Shown: positions 30,236-38,746, counted from the first letter of the stretch. The stretch is DNA of 64,000 nt from Salinarimonadaceae bacterium (GCA_007693435.1 REDO01000185.1:1-64000); one strand, 5' to 3'. The notes: generated by a model not told the origin, from the sequence alone. Numbers and translations are program-made.

Positions 30236-31414
30236 ATGACCAATACGCCTCCCGCCGCGCGTCCGCGCGCGCCCTATTTCTCGTCCGGCCCCTGCGCCAA
30301 GCGCCCCGGATGGTCCCTTGAGGCCCTGAGCGACGCCTCGCTCGGCCGCTCCCACCGCGCCAAGATCGGCAAGGCCAAACTCGCGGAGGCGATCGACCTC
30401 ACGCGCGAAGTGCTCGGCGTTCCCGCCGACTACCGCATCGGCATCGTTCCGGCCTCCGACACGGGCGCTGTCGAGATGGCGATGTGGACCATGCTCGGCG
30501 CCCGCGGCGTCGATCTCCTCGCCTGGGAGAGCTTCGGCGAGGGCTGGATCACGGACGCCGTGAAGCAGCTCAAGCTCGCGGACGCGCGCGTCATCAAGGC
30601 CGGTTACGGCGATCTGCCCGACCTCTCGCAGGTCGACGCGAAGAACCGCGACGTGGTCTTCACCTGGAACGGCACCACGTCCGGCGTGCGCGTGCCGAAC
30701 GCCGACTGGATTCCCGCCGAGCGCGACGGCGTCGTGATCTGTGACGCGACCTCCGCCGCCTTCGCGCAGCCGCTCGACTGGGCCAAGCTCGACGTCGTCA
30801 CCTTCTCCTGGCAGAAGGTGCTGGGCGGCGAGGCGGCCCACGGCATGCTGATCCTCTCCCCGCGCGCGGTGGCGCGTCTCGAGAGCTACGTCCCCGACCG
30901 TCCCCTGCCGAAGATCTTCCGCCTGACTTCGGGCGGCAAGCTGATCGAGGGGATCTTCAAGGGCGAGACCATCAACACGCCCTCCATGCTCGCGGTCGAG
31001 GATTACATCGACGCGCTGAAATGGGCCAAGGGCCTCGGCGGGCTCGACGCGCTGATCGCGCGCGCCGACGCGAATGCCGGCGTGATCGCCGCCTGGGTCG
31101 CGAAGTCCTCCTGGGCCGAAAATCTCGCCAAGGTTCCAGCCACCGCCTCCAACACCAGCGTTTGCCTCACGATCGTCGATCCCGAGGTGACCGCCAAGGG
31201 GCCGGAAGCCGTGGCGCAGGTCGCCAAGGGCATGGCCTCGCGGCTGGAGAAGGAAGGCGTCGCCTTCGACATCGGCGCCTATCGCGACGCTCCTGCTGGC
31301 CTGCGCATCTGGTGCGGGGCGACCGTCGAGAAGGCCGATCTCGAAGCCCTGACGCCCTGGCTCGATTGGGCCTTCGCGGAAGAGAAGGCGAAGCTCGCGG
31401 AAGCGGCCGCCTGA
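30236..31414 (+). CDS. serC: Phosphoserine aminotransferase
   Basis: A 392-aa PLP enzyme of the alphaproteobacterial SerC type, making 3-phosphoserine from 3-phosphohydroxypyruvate and glutamate. N-terminal [29 protein letters not shown] and the PLP lysine in [16 protein letters not shown] are characteristic. The ATG at 30236 has AAAGGA 9 nt upstream; the longer frame adds non-family sequence. serA follows after 112 bp, so the two first steps of serine synthesis are together. Confidence 0.96.
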   Translation: MTNTPPAARPRAPYFSSGPCAKRPGWSLEALSDASLGRSHRAKIGKAKLAEAIDLTREVLGVPADYRIGIVPASDTGAVEMAMWTMLGARGVDLLAWESFGEGWITDAVKQLKLADARVIKAGYGDLPDLSQVDAKNRDVVFTWNGTTSGVRVPNADWIPAERDGVVICDATSAAFAQPLDWAKLDVVTFSWQKVLGGEAAHGMLILSPRAVARLESYVPDRPLPKIFRLTSGGKLIEGIFKGETINTPSMLAVEDYIDALKWAKGLGGLDALIARADANAGVIAAWVAKSSWAENLAKVPATASNTSVCLTIVDPEVTAKGPEAVAQVAKGMASRLEKEGVAFDIGAYRDAPAGLRIWCGATVEKADLEALTPWLDWAFAEEKAKLAEAAA

Positions 31415-31526
31415 AACACGGCGCTCCTCCCCCAGGCGAACACCCCCACCCTTAATCCCTCCCTCAGGGGAGGGAGACCGGCCGAGGCCTTGGCCCGCCG
31501 GCTTCGATTTTCAGGAGACATCCGCC

Positions 31527-33119
31527 ATGACCGCTCCCCGCGTCCTCATTTCCGACGCCCTCTCCCCCGCCGCCGTCGAGATCTTCAAGACGCGCGGCGT
31601 CGAGGTCGATTTCCAGCCCGATCTCGGCAAGGACAGGGATCGTCTGGCCGAAATCATCGGCCAGTATGACGGCCTCGCCATCCGCTCCGCGACGAAAGTG
31701 ACGCCCAAGATCCTCGAGCGCGCCGAGCGCCTGAAGGTCATCGGCCGCGCCGGCATCGGCGTCGACAACGTCGACGTGCCCGCCGCCACCGCGCGCGGCG
31801 TGATCGTGATGAACACGCCCTTCGGCAATTCCATCACCACCGCCGAGCACGCCATCGCCATGATGTTCGCGCTCGCCCGCCAGATCCCCCAGGCCGACGT
31901 CTCGACCCAGGGCGGCAAGTGGGAAAAGAACCGCTTCATGGGCGTCGAGATCACCGCCAAGACGCTCGGCCTGATCGGCTGCGGTAATATCGGCTCGATC
32001 GTCGCCGACCGCGCCATCGGCCTGCGCATGCATGTGATCGCCTATGATCCGTTCCTGAGCCCCGAGCGCGCGAGCGAGCTCGGCGTCGAGAAGGTCGATC
32101 TCGACGAGCTGCTCGCCCGCGCCGACGTCATCACGCTGCACACCCCGCTGACCGACAAGACGCGCAACATCCTCTCGGCCGACGCGATCGCCCGCACGAA
32201 GCCGGGCGTGCGCATCGTCAATTGCGCGCGCGGCGGCCTCGTCGACGAGGCCGCTTTGCGCGCCGCGCTCGACAGCGGCCATGTCGCCGGCGCCGCCTTC
32301 GACGTGTTCACGGACGAGCCCGCCAAGGAGAACCCGCTCTTCGGACATCCCAACGTCGTGTGCACCCCGCATCTCGGGGCGGCCACGACCGAGGCGCAGG
32401 AGAACGTCGCGCTCCAGGTCGCCGAGCAGATGTCGAATTATCTCATCTCCGGCGCCATCGAGAACGCGATCAACTTCCCCTCGATCAGCGCCGAGGAGGC
32501 GCCGCGCCTGAAGCCGTTCGTCTCGCTCGCCGAAAAGCTGGGCTCCTTCCTCGGCCAGCTCACGGAGGCCCCGATCAAGGGAATCCGCATCGAATACGAG
32601 GGCGATGTCGCGGCCATGAACACCCGCGCATTGACTTCGGCCGCAGTCACCGGCGCGCTGCGCCCGTTCCTGCCGGACGTCAACATGGTCTCTGCGCCGA
32701 GCGTCGCGCGCGAGCGCGGCATCATGGTCGAGGAGGTCAAGCGCGACGCGCCCTCGCGCGATTACGACAGCTTCATCCGCATCGTGATCGACGCCGAGGA
32801 CATGCCGCGCCACGCCGGCGGCACCGTCTTCCACGACGGCAAGCCGCGCGTCGTCGAGATCCGCGACATCGCGATCGACGCGGAATTCGCGCCGCACATG
32901 ATCTACGTGCGCAACGCCGACAAGCCGGGTTTCATCGGCGCCTTCGGCTCGCTGCTCGGCGATGGGGGCGTGAACATCGCGACTTTCGCTCTGGGGCGCG
33001 ACGCGCCCGGCGGCGACGCGATCTGCTTCGTTTCCGTCGACCAGCCGGTCGACAACGAACTGCTCGCGCGCATCGAGGCGCTGCCGCAGGTGAAGCGCGC
33101 GCGGGCGGTGAATTTCTGA
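31527..33119 (+). CDS. serA: D-3-phosphoglycerate dehydrogenase, long form
   Basis: A 530-aa NAD-dependent enzyme for the first step of serine synthesis. The NAD-binding motif LGLIGCGNIGSIVADRA starts near residue 148, the catalytic Arg lies in NCARGGLVDE and the catalytic His in TPHLGAATTEAQ. An intervening domain and a C-terminal ACT domain (about 455-530, YVRNADKPGFIGAFGSLLGD) make it the long, potentially serine-regulated type. AGGAG precedes the start. It ends in a strong intrinsic terminator. Confidence 0.97.
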   Translation: MTAPRVLISDALSPAAVEIFKTRGVEVDFQPDLGKDRDRLAEIIGQYDGLAIRSATKVTPKILERAERLKVIGRAGIGVDNVDVPAATARGVIVMNTPFGNSITTAEHAIAMMFALARQIPQADVSTQGGKWEKNRFMGVEITAKTLGLIGCGNIGSIVADRAIGLRMHVIAYDPFLSPERASELGVEKVDLDELLARADVITLHTPLTDKTRNILSADAIARTKPGVRIVNCARGGLVDEAALRAALDSGHVAGAAFDVFTDEPAKENPLFGHPNVVCTPHLGAATTEAQENVALQVAEQMSNYLISGAIENAINFPSISAEEAPRLKPFVSLAEKLGSFLGQLTEAPIKGIRIEYEGDVAAMNTRALTSAAVTGALRPFLPDVNMVSAPSVARERGIMVEEVKRDAPSRDYDSFIRIVIDAEDMPRHAGGTVFHDGKPRVVEIRDIAIDAEFAPHMIYVRNADKPGFIGAFGSLLGDGGVNIATFALGRDAPGGDAICFVSVDQPVDNELLARIEALPQVKRARAVNF

Positions 33120-33142
33120 TCCGGCGGAGTCGGTTTCGTGAG

Positions 33143-33178
33143 AAGCGTCGCAGGGAGCCATCCCTGCGACGCTTTTTT
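33143..33178 (+). terminator. Intrinsic terminator after serA
   Basis: A perfect 14-bp stem AAGCGTCGCAGGGA/TCCCTGCGACGCTT, loop GCCA, then a run of T. It starts 24 bp after the serA stop. Confidence 0.92.
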
Positions 33179-33260
33179 GCGTGGATGCAATGAACTACCC
33201 CTGATATGACGCCGTTCGACGTCCTATCTCTTTCCTGAATGCAAGAAGGAGAGGTTCACG

Positions 33261-34244
33261 ATGGGAATGCTCGTCGAAGGCCAGTGGCGCGATCAATGGT
33301 ACGACACGAAATCGACCGGTGGCCGTTTCAAGCGGCAGGAATCACGGTTTCGCAACTGGATCACCCCAGACGGCGAGCCGGGTCCGAGCGGGGAGGGCGG
33401 TTTCGCCGCCGAGCCGGGGCGTTACCACCTCTATGTCGGGCTCGCCTGTCCGTGGGCGCACCGGACCCTGATCTTCCGCAAGCTCAAGGGTCTCGAGGAC
33501 GCGATCGGCGTCTCCGTCGTGCACTGGTTGATGGGCGAGGAGGGCTGGACCTTCGAGCCGGGTCCGGGCGTCGTCGCTGACGAAGTGAACGGCGCGCGCG
33601 TTCTGCATCAGGTCTATACGGCCGCCGATCCGGCTTATACGGGCCGCGTCACGGTGCCGATCCTCTGGGACAAGAAGCGCAAGACGATCGTCAACAACGA
33701 ATCATCCGAGATCATCCGCATGCTCAACAGCGCCTTCGACGGCGTCGGAGCGAAGCCGGGGGATTATTATCCCGCGCCGCTGCGGGCCGAGATCGACGAG
33801 CTGAACGCGCTGATCTACGACGCGGTGAACAACGGCGTCTACAAATCCGGCTTCGCGACGACGCAGGACGCCTACGAGGAGGCGGTGCGGCCGCTCTTCG
33901 AGGCGCTCGACGCGCTCGACGAGCGCCTTGCGAGCCGTCGCTATCTGACGGGCGACAGCGTGACGGAAGCGGATTGGCGGCTGTTCACGACGCTCGTGCG
34001 CTTCGACGCGGTTTATGTCGGGCATTTCAAATGCAACCTGCGCCGGATCGCGGATTATCGCCATCTGAGCGGCTATCTGCGCGAGCTCTATCAGTGGCCG
34101 GGCGTGCGCGAGACGGTCGATTTCGACCATATCAAGCGCCACTATTACGAGAGCCACGGGACCATCAACCCCACGGCGATCACCCCGCTCGGCCCCGTTC
34201 TCGATCTCGACGCGCCGCACGGGCGCGAGGGCGTCGGCGGCTGA
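33261..34244 (+). CDS. Glutathionyl-hydroquinone reductase (Xi-class GST, YqjG-like)
   Basis: A 327-aa Xi-class glutathione transferase that reduces glutathionyl-hydroquinones. The catalytic cysteine is in YVGLACPWAHRTLI (about residue 61). Further family blocks are TVPILWDKKRKTIVNNES and the C-terminal helical domain with FATTQDAYE and LTRVEADWRLF-like TEADWRLFTTLVRFD. An AGGAG lies 9 nt before the start. It stands alone between serA and the convergent unknown gene. Confidence 0.92.
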   Translation: MGMLVEGQWRDQWYDTKSTGGRFKRQESRFRNWITPDGEPGPSGEGGFAAEPGRYHLYVGLACPWAHRTLIFRKLKGLEDAIGVSVVHWLMGEEGWTFEPGPGVVADEVNGARVLHQVYTAADPAYTGRVTVPILWDKKRKTIVNNESSEIIRMLNSAFDGVGAKPGDYYPAPLRAEIDELNALIYDAVNNGVYKSGFATTQDAYEEAVRPLFEALDALDERLASRRYLTGDSVTEADWRLFTTLVRFDAVYVGHFKCNLRRIADYRHLSGYLRELYQWPGVRETVDFDHIKRHYYESHGTINPTAITPLGPVLDLDAPHGREGVGG

Positions 34245-34263
34245 CGCCAACGCTCGCGATCGA

Positions 34264-34665
34264 TCAGAGGCCGTCCATCAGGTCTTCGGCGACTGCGCGG
34301 CGGGCGGCTTCGTCCGCCGCGAGCCTGTGAAGATGGATCTCTTCGGCGCCGCGCGCGATCATCGCGGCGAGCCATTCGGACCGATCGCGCCCGGCGCAGG
34401 ATACGTCGACGACGCGCGCGAAGCCGGCCTGGTCACGCCGCACCGCGATCATCACGCCCCCGGCGAGGTCGTCCGCCTCGGTCTCGGCGGCGGCCATGAT
34501 TCCCACCACGTAGCGACGCCCCGAGCGACCTCGCCATGACGACAGCGAAAGCGCGACGTCGAGCCCGGCGGTCGCCCTCAGCCGCTCCTCGCGCACACGC
34601 GCCCGCCCCGCGCGATCGTCGCGCGAAAGCCTGACGGGGAGCGAGAGGGCGGCGTGCATGTTCAT
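34264..34665 (-). CDS. Unknown small protein with LexA-type box at its start
   Basis: A 133-aa protein that I do not recognise. It begins MNMHAALSLPVRLSR, has a basic N-terminal third, a likely beta-rich centre (WRGRSGRRYVVGIMAA, GGVMIAVRR) and an acidic helical end (GAEEIHLHRLAADEAARRAVAEDL). There are no membrane segments or signal peptide. A predicted promoter places transcription start on the A of the first ATG, so the mRNA would be leaderless, and a GAAC-N7-GAAC box covers the -10 and the start codon. The second ATG at 34659 is an alternative start. It follows plsC by 31 bp but likely has its own promoter. Inference: a DNA-damage-induced protein. Confidence 0.7.
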   Translation of the reverse strand: MNMHAALSLPVRLSRDDRAGRARVREERLRATAGLDVALSLSSWRGRSGRRYVVGIMAAAETEADDLAGGVMIAVRRDQAGFARVVDVSCAGRDRSEWLAAMIARGAEEIHLHRLAADEAARRAVAEDLMDGL

Positions 34666-34674
34666 TAAATGTTC
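34660..34674 (-). promoter_or_regulatory. LexA (SOS) box overlapping the unknown gene's start
   Basis: GTTCATTAAATGTTC on the plus strand, an exact GTTC-N7-GTTC direct repeat. It overlaps the predicted -10 (34672-34677) and the start codon (34663-34665). LexA bound here would block both polymerase and, after transcription, nothing else, so repression is by occlusion. Confidence 0.75.
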
Positions 34675-34700
34675 TTATCATCGACGCGCCTTCGCGTCAA
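34672..34700 (-). promoter_or_regulatory. Predicted promoter, leaderless transcript
   Basis: On the minus strand TTGACG (34695-34700), 17 nt, TAAGAA (34672-34677), then six bases and ATG. The -35 overlaps the plsC stop codon. Standard spacing puts +1 at or within a base or two of the start ATG, and no Shine-Dalgarno is present before it. Confidence 0.5.
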
Positions 34701-35503
34701 TCGTCGCTGCGCGCGCGCAAACGGCCGGCATTGGCGTCCGATACGAACCGCCTCGCCTGCATCCACGCCTCGCGCGTCGCGTGTTTTCGGTCGCTCGCCG
34801 AATCGAAGGGGATCGGCTCCCCCCAATGCACCACCACGTCGAAGGGGCCGCCCGTGAGCACGCCGGCGAGATGGGGGACGAGGTCCATATCCCCGTACCA
34901 GCAAAGGTCGGGCCGCTCGGCTCGCGCCAGAGGCAGGCCGTTTCGGCGGATATAGGTGATGGCGAGAGGTTGGAGGGCGAGCTCGTCGAGCGCGTGCTCG
35001 TCGACCGCCATCCGCGCCGCCCCGACGAGCGAGGCGCGGAAGGGCAGGACGCGATTGCCGTCGCTTGTCGTGCCCTCGGCGAAGAGCACCACGAGTTCGC
35101 CTCGCGCCAGCCTGCGCGCGATCGTCGCCGACGCCTCGCCGGTGGCGCGCCGGCTGTTGCGGTCGATGAAGATCGAGCGCTGCATGCGCGCGAGGAAGCC
35201 GAAGACCGGCCAGCCCGCGACCTCCGATTTCGCGACGAAGGAGACCGGGGCGAGGGAGGCGAGGACGACGATGTCGATCCACGAGCAGTGATTCGAGAGC
35301 ACCAGCGAGGGGTGACCCGCAGGCCGCGTCCCGCGCTCGACGATGCGCGCGCCGAGCACGCGGACGGCGACGCGATGGAAGCGCATCGGCAGCCTGCGCG
35401 CGATCGGCCATTCGAAGCGCAGCGCCAGGGCGTGCAGCGGAAACAGCGCGAAAAACGTGACGACCAGCGCGAGGATTTTGGCGACGATGACGAGAGCCTT
35501 CAT
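34697..35503 (-). CDS. plsC: 1-acyl-sn-glycerol-3-phosphate acyltransferase (PlsC family)
   Basis: A 268-aa membrane-associated acyltransferase that makes phosphatidic acid from lysophosphatidic acid. It has an N-terminal hydrophobic segment (IVAKILALVVTFFALFPL), catalytic NHCSWID (NHX4D, about residue 71), FIDRNSR and FAEGTTSDG (substrate binding). A second acyl acceptor is possible; some homologues act on ornithine lipids (OlsA). It is 11 bp downstream of rimI in a tsaB-rimI-plsC operon. Confidence 0.9.
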   Translation of the reverse strand: MKALVIVAKILALVVTFFALFPLHALALRFEWPIARRLPMRFHRVAVRVLGARIVERGTRPAGHPSLVLSNHCSWIDIVVLASLAPVSFVAKSEVAGWPVFGFLARMQRSIFIDRNSRRATGEASATIARRLARGELVVLFAEGTTSDGNRVLPFRASLVGAARMAVDEHALDELALQPLAITYIRRNGLPLARAERPDLCWYGDMDLVPHLAGVLTGGPFDVVVHWGEPIPFDSASDRKHATREAWMQARRFVSDANAGRLRARSDD

Positions 35504-35514
35504 CGCCGATAGCC

Positions 35515-35991
35515 TCAGAGTTCAGCCGACATGGTGAGCGCCGTGGCGCGCGACCCGTCCGCCTTGAGGAAATAGCCCTCGCGCCGTCCGACCTCGGCGA
35601 AGCCGAAGCGGCGGTATAGGGCGAGGGCGGGCGCGTTGCCCTCGTCGACCTCCAGATGCACGCGGGCCACGCCGCGCCGGGCGAGCGCGTCGAGATGGCG
35701 TTCAAGCAGGATGCGGGAATGGCCCTTGCCCCGCGCTGCGGGCGCGATGGCGATCGTCAGGATCTCGGCCTCGTCGGCGACAACTCGCGACAGGCTGAAG
35801 CCCTGCGCTTCCCGTCCGCCGAAGAAGAGGCCGTCGCCTATGACGGTGCGCTCGACAAGCAGGCGCTCGAAGTCGTGCGCGCGCCAGGGCCGCGCGAACG
35901 CCTCCGCGTGAATTTCGGCGAGGCGGCGGGAATGGGCGGTTTCGAGCGGGGCGACGGAGGGCGCCGCAGGGGCGCTGAACCAGGAGGCCAT
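35515..35991 (-). CDS. rimI: Ribosomal-protein-alanine N-acetyltransferase
   Basis: A 158-aa GNAT acetyltransferase. The acetyl-CoA site is visible in IAPAARGKGHSRILLERHL, followed by VHLEVDEGNAPALALYRRFGF, the block characteristic of RimI. The start MASWFSAPA shares one base with the tsaB stop (TGATG), so translation is coupled. The long in-frame extension across tsaB is antisense-free but unrelated and excluded. RimI acetylates S18 and may have wider N-terminal targets. Confidence 0.92.
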   Translation of the reverse strand: MASWFSAPAAPSVAPLETAHSRRLAEIHAEAFARPWRAHDFERLLVERTVIGDGLFFGGREAQGFSLSRVVADEAEILTIAIAPAARGKGHSRILLERHLDALARRGVARVHLEVDEGNAPALALYRRFGFAEVGRREGYFLKADGSRATALTMSAEL

Positions 35992-36683
35992 CAGCGCCTC
36001 GCGATGCGCGCGGCGTCCTGCGGACGGGCGTCGGGGCCCCGCAGATAATAGGGCTTGGGCAGCGCGCTCGCCGGATCGGCCGCCATGCCGAGACGGGCGA
36101 CCCAGGCGATGTCGGGATGGTCCGCCGCCGCGCTCATGACGACGGAGACACCGGCCTGCGTCGCCTCCGCCGCAACGATCGCGGCGGCCGATCCCGTCAG
36201 CACGACGGGGCCGGATCCGAGATAGCGCACGGCCTCGCGCACGCCCATGTGAGCCGGCGCGACGACCGAGCGCCCACCGGGCGCCACGGCCTGGAAATAG
36301 ACCGCGCCGTGGCGGGCGTCGATGGCGGCTGCGAGCAATCTGCGCTCGCCGGAGGCGACGAGCGGGGCCAGCAGCGCCGACAGCGTCGTCACGCCCACCA
36401 CCGGAACGCCGCAGGCGAGGGCGACAGCGCGCGCGGCCGAGATCCCGACCCGCAAACCTGTGAAGCTGCCCGGACCGATGGTGACGGCCACGCGGTCGAT
36501 GGATCTCAGCCCGCCTTCGATCCGCGCGCCCACCCGATCGAGGAGCGGCGTCAGCGCTTCGGCGTGGCCACGCTCCATGACGAGGCTCTCGCTCGCCGCC
36601 GGCTCGGCCGCGCCGGCCTCCAGGATACAGGCCGAACAGGCCCCGAGCGCCGTGTCGATCGCCAGAACGCGCACGCTTCCCAA
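35991..36683 (-). CDS. tsaB: tRNA threonylcarbamoyladenosine biosynthesis protein TsaB
   Basis: A 230-aa ASKHA-fold protein needed with TsaD and TsaE for t6A37 on ANN-decoding tRNAs. It has the N-terminal RVLAIDTALGACSACI, MERGHAEALTPLLDRV and TIGPGSFTGLRVGISAARAVALA, the diagnostic block. It is followed by rimI with a one-base overlap, the usual pair. The C-terminal part is shorter and variable, as in other proteobacterial TsaB. Confidence 0.95.
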   Translation of the reverse strand: MGSVRVLAIDTALGACSACILEAGAAEPAASESLVMERGHAEALTPLLDRVGARIEGGLRSIDRVAVTIGPGSFTGLRVGISAARAVALACGVPVVGVTTLSALLAPLVASGERRLLAAAIDARHGAVYFQAVAPGGRSVVAPAHMGVREAVRYLGSGPVVLTGSAAAIVAAEATQAGVSVVMSAAADHPDIAWVARLGMAADPASALPKPYYLRGPDARPQDAARIARR

Positions 36684-36701
36684 CTCCCAAAAAAACGCGG
36701 A

Positions 36702-37319
36702 TCAGGCGATCTCGCAGAAATCCTCGAACGCGAATCGCGGCAGCCTAGGACGCAGGTCGCTGCGATCACCATAACCGAGATTGCACAGGAAATTCGCCTT
36801 GATTCTGCCGCCGGGGAAGAACGCCTCCTCGACGCCCTTCGCGTCGAAGCCGCCCATCGGTCCGCAATCGAGGCCGAGCGCCCGCGCCGCCATGATCAGA
36901 TAGGCGCCCTGGAGCGACCCGTTCTGGAGCGCGGTGCGCGCGATGGCGTCGGGCTTGCCCTCGACCCAGGAGCGCGGGCCGGCCGGATCGTGGGGATGCA
37001 GGAAGTCGTATTTTTCGTAGAAGTCGAGGTCGTAGCCGATGATCGCGGTCGCCGGCGCGCTCATCGTCTGGCGCCGGTTGCCGCGCGAGAGATGCGGTTC
37101 GAGCCTGGCTTTCGCCTCGGGCGAAACGACGAAGACGATCCGCGCCGGCGAGCAATTGGCGCTCGTCGGGCCCATCTTCGTCAGATCGGCGATTGCGCGC
37201 AGGATAGCCGGCGATACGGGCTGATCGCGCCAGCGGCGCAGGGTGCGCGCCTCGCGAAAGAGCTGGTCGAGGCTCGCGTCGGGCAGCGGCGTTCCTGCGG
37301 CGATGCGGGTGGCGTCCAT
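36702..37319 (-). CDS. Nitroreductase family protein, HadB/RutE-like
   Basis: A 205-aa FMN-dependent nitroreductase of the RutE (malonic semialdehyde reductase) branch. Features are FREARTLRRWRDQPV, MGPTSANCSPARIVFV, GSLQGAYLIMAARALGLDCGPMGGFD and the closing FLCNLGYGD. Whether it acts in pyrimidine degradation is doubtful because no other rut gene is nearby. The start MDATRIAAG is chosen over a longer frame that runs through hairpins. It lies 18 bp upstream of tsaB on the same strand. Confidence 0.88.
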   Translation of the reverse strand: MDATRIAAGTPLPDASLDQLFREARTLRRWRDQPVSPAILRAIADLTKMGPTSANCSPARIVFVVSPEAKARLEPHLSRGNRRQTMSAPATAIIGYDLDFYEKYDFLHPHDPAGPRSWVEGKPDAIARTALQNGSLQGAYLIMAARALGLDCGPMGGFDAKGVEEAFFPGGRIKANFLCNLGYGDRSDLRPRLPRFAFEDFCEIA

Positions 37320-37387
37320 TCTGTCGTTCCTCTCTGTCGATTGGTCGGGCGAACGGCGATCATCAAATGCGCGGGTCCGGAAACGAT

Positions 37388-37426
37388 ACGGCCCGGCCTC
37401 GCCTTGCAAGAGGCGCGCCGGGCCGT
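37388..37426. repeat. Long imperfect hairpin between nfu and the nitroreductase gene
   Basis: ACGGCCCGGC (37388-37397) pairs with GCCGGGCCGT (37417-37426), and inside this CGCCT pairs with AGGCG. Neither side has a clear T run. It may act with the adjacent hairpin to separate nfu from the nitroreductase transcript. Confidence 0.5.
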
Positions 37427-37455
37427 GGAAAAACAACGCGGGCCGGATCGGCCCG
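37427..37455 (-). terminator. Intrinsic terminator downstream of nfu
   Basis: CGGGCCG (37439-37445) and CGGCCCG (37449-37455) form a 7-bp stem. On the minus strand it is followed by CGTTGTTTTT. It lies 27 bp past the nfu stop. Confidence 0.65.
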
Positions 37456-37481
37456 TTCCTGCAAAGGAGGAAACCCGGCGA

Positions 37482-38045
37482 TCAGATCGCTTCGACCTCG
37501 CGCACGTCCGGGATGAAATGGCGCATGAGGTTCTGGATGCCGTGCTTGAGCGTCGCGGTGGAGGAAGGGCAGCCTGCGCAGGCGCCCTTCATGGCGAGGT
37601 AGACGACGCCGTCGCGGTAGCCCCGGAAGGTGATGTCGCCGCCGTCGCCGGCGACTGCCGGGCGAACGCGGGTCTCGAGCAGTTCCTTGATCGTGGCGAC
37701 GGTCGCCTCGTCGGCGGAATCGTAGAATTCCTCGTCGCTCGCCGCAGCCGCCTCGGCCGCGCCAGCTTCGAGGATCGGCTGGCCCGACATGAAATGCTCC
37801 ATGATCGCGCCGAGGATCGAGGGCTTGAGATGCTGCCACTCGCCGTCGTTCTTGGTGATGGTGATGAAGTCGTAGCCGAAGAACACGCCGGCGACGCCGG
37901 GAATCGCGAAGAGCCTGCGGGCCAGCGGCGAGGCGGCGCCTTCATCGGCGTCGCGCGCGTCGAAGGTGCCGGACTCCATCACCACGGAGCCCGGAAGGAA
38001 TTTCAGGGTCGCGGGATTCGGGGTCGCTTCGGTCTGGATGAACAT
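37482..38045 (-). CDS. Nfu-type iron-sulfur cluster scaffold
   Basis: A 187-aa protein like mitochondrial NFU1. It has an N-terminal Nfu_N domain (MFIQTEATPNPATLKFLPG to about residue 88) and a C-terminal NifU domain with the cluster-binding pair in MKGACAGCPSS (CxxC). Such proteins deliver [4Fe-4S] clusters to targets like lipoyl synthase and aconitase. It starts at 38045; a 26-residue upstream extension is rejected since the family begins MFIQTE. The gene is monocistronic by appearance. Confidence 0.94.
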   Translation of the reverse strand: MFIQTEATPNPATLKFLPGSVVMESGTFDARDADEGAASPLARRLFAIPGVAGVFFGYDFITITKNDGEWQHLKPSILGAIMEHFMSGQPILEAGAAEAAAASDEEFYDSADEATVATIKELLETRVRPAVAGDGGDITFRGYRDGVVYLAMKGACAGCPSSTATLKHGIQNLMRHFIPDVREVEAI

Positions 38046-38177
38046 CGTCGTCACCTTAGCATGAGCGGCCGGCGGCGCGATCGGCCGCGGGGCCGAGGGC
38101 TCGCGCTCTCGGCGCATCTTCAATACGGATATGGCGACGTCGCCGCCAGGTTCAAGCGGGGGGCGACGGTCGCGTCG

Positions 38178-38203
38178 TCGCGCCGCGGTTCACCGCGGCG
38201 CGA
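38178..38203 (-). repeat. GC hairpin enclosing the infC stop codon
   Basis: TCGCGCCGCGG (38178-38188) and CCGCGGCGCGA (38193-38203) form a perfect 11-bp stem with the loop TTCA, whose complement includes the infC TGA. No T run follows on the minus strand, so it may stabilise the 3' end or act as a Rho-type barrier rather than an intrinsic terminator. Confidence 0.6.
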
Positions 38204-38732
38204 GAATCATGATCATCTGTCGACCTTCGAGCTGCGGCTCCAGTTCGACCTTCGCGACGTCGTTGGTCTCGTCCTTGACGCGCAGCATCAGCCTGTAGCC
38301 GATATCCTGGTGCGCCATCTCGCGACCACGGAAACGCAAGGTGATCTTGACCTTGTCGCCCTCGTCGAAGAAGCGCCGGACGGCCTTCATCTTCGTCTCG
38401 TAATCGTGAGTGTCGATTCCGGGTCGGAGCTTGATCTCCTTGACCTCGACCGTCTTCTGCTTCTTGCGCGCCTCGGCGGCTTTCTTTTGCTGATCGAAGC
38501 GGAACTTGCCGTAGTCGAGCAGTTTGCAGACCGGTGGTTCGGAATTGGGGGCGATTTCGACGAGGTCGAGACCGGCCTCCTCAGCCATATTCAGGGCGTC
38601 GAGGAACTGGACGACGCCGCGATTTTGGCCTTCTTCGTCGATCAGTTGCACCTCGCGGACGCCGCGGATGTCACGATTGGCGCGCGGCCCGTCTTTTTGC
38701 GGGACCGGCATGGCTCTCATTGGACGGCGAAT
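38190..38732 (-). CDS. infC: Translation initiation factor IF-3, ATT start
   Basis: A 180-aa IF-3 that keeps 30S subunits free and checks start-codon pairing. The N-domain contains [18 protein letters not shown] and [24 protein letters not shown] Lys-rich linker follows, then the C-domain with [29 protein letters not shown] and the end [13 protein letters not shown]. The best start is ATT at 38730-38732 ([14 protein letters not shown]...), with AGGAGA 8 nt before it. The internal ATGs at 38720 and 38711 are 20 and 29 nt from that site. Non-AUG infC starts allow IF-3 autoregulation. rpmI and rplT are not adjacent. Confidence 0.93.
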   Translation of the reverse strand: MRRPMRAMPVPQKDGPRANRDIRGVREVQLIDEEGQNRGVVQFLDALNMAEEAGLDLVEIAPNSEPPVCKLLDYGKFRFDQQKKAAEARKKQKTVEVKEIKLRPGIDTHDYETKMKAVRRFFDEGDKVKITLRFRGREMAHQDIGYRLMLRVKDETNDVAKVELEPQLEGRQMIMILAPR

Positions 38733-38740
38733 GGCTGCTT

Positions 38741-38746
38741 TCTCCT
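38741..38746 (-). promoter_or_regulatory. Shine-Dalgarno that sets the ATT start of infC
   Basis: AGGAGA on the minus strand with an 8-nt spacer to ATT (38730-38732). The next ATG is 20 nt away, too far for efficient pairing. This site decides the start. Confidence 0.8.

Noticed and set aside
31455..31475. CCCTCCC/GGGAGGG palindrome, similar to one at 16095-16118
   Set aside because: Such G/C palindromes are frequent between genes in GC-rich genomes. Two imperfect copies are not enough to call a repeat family.
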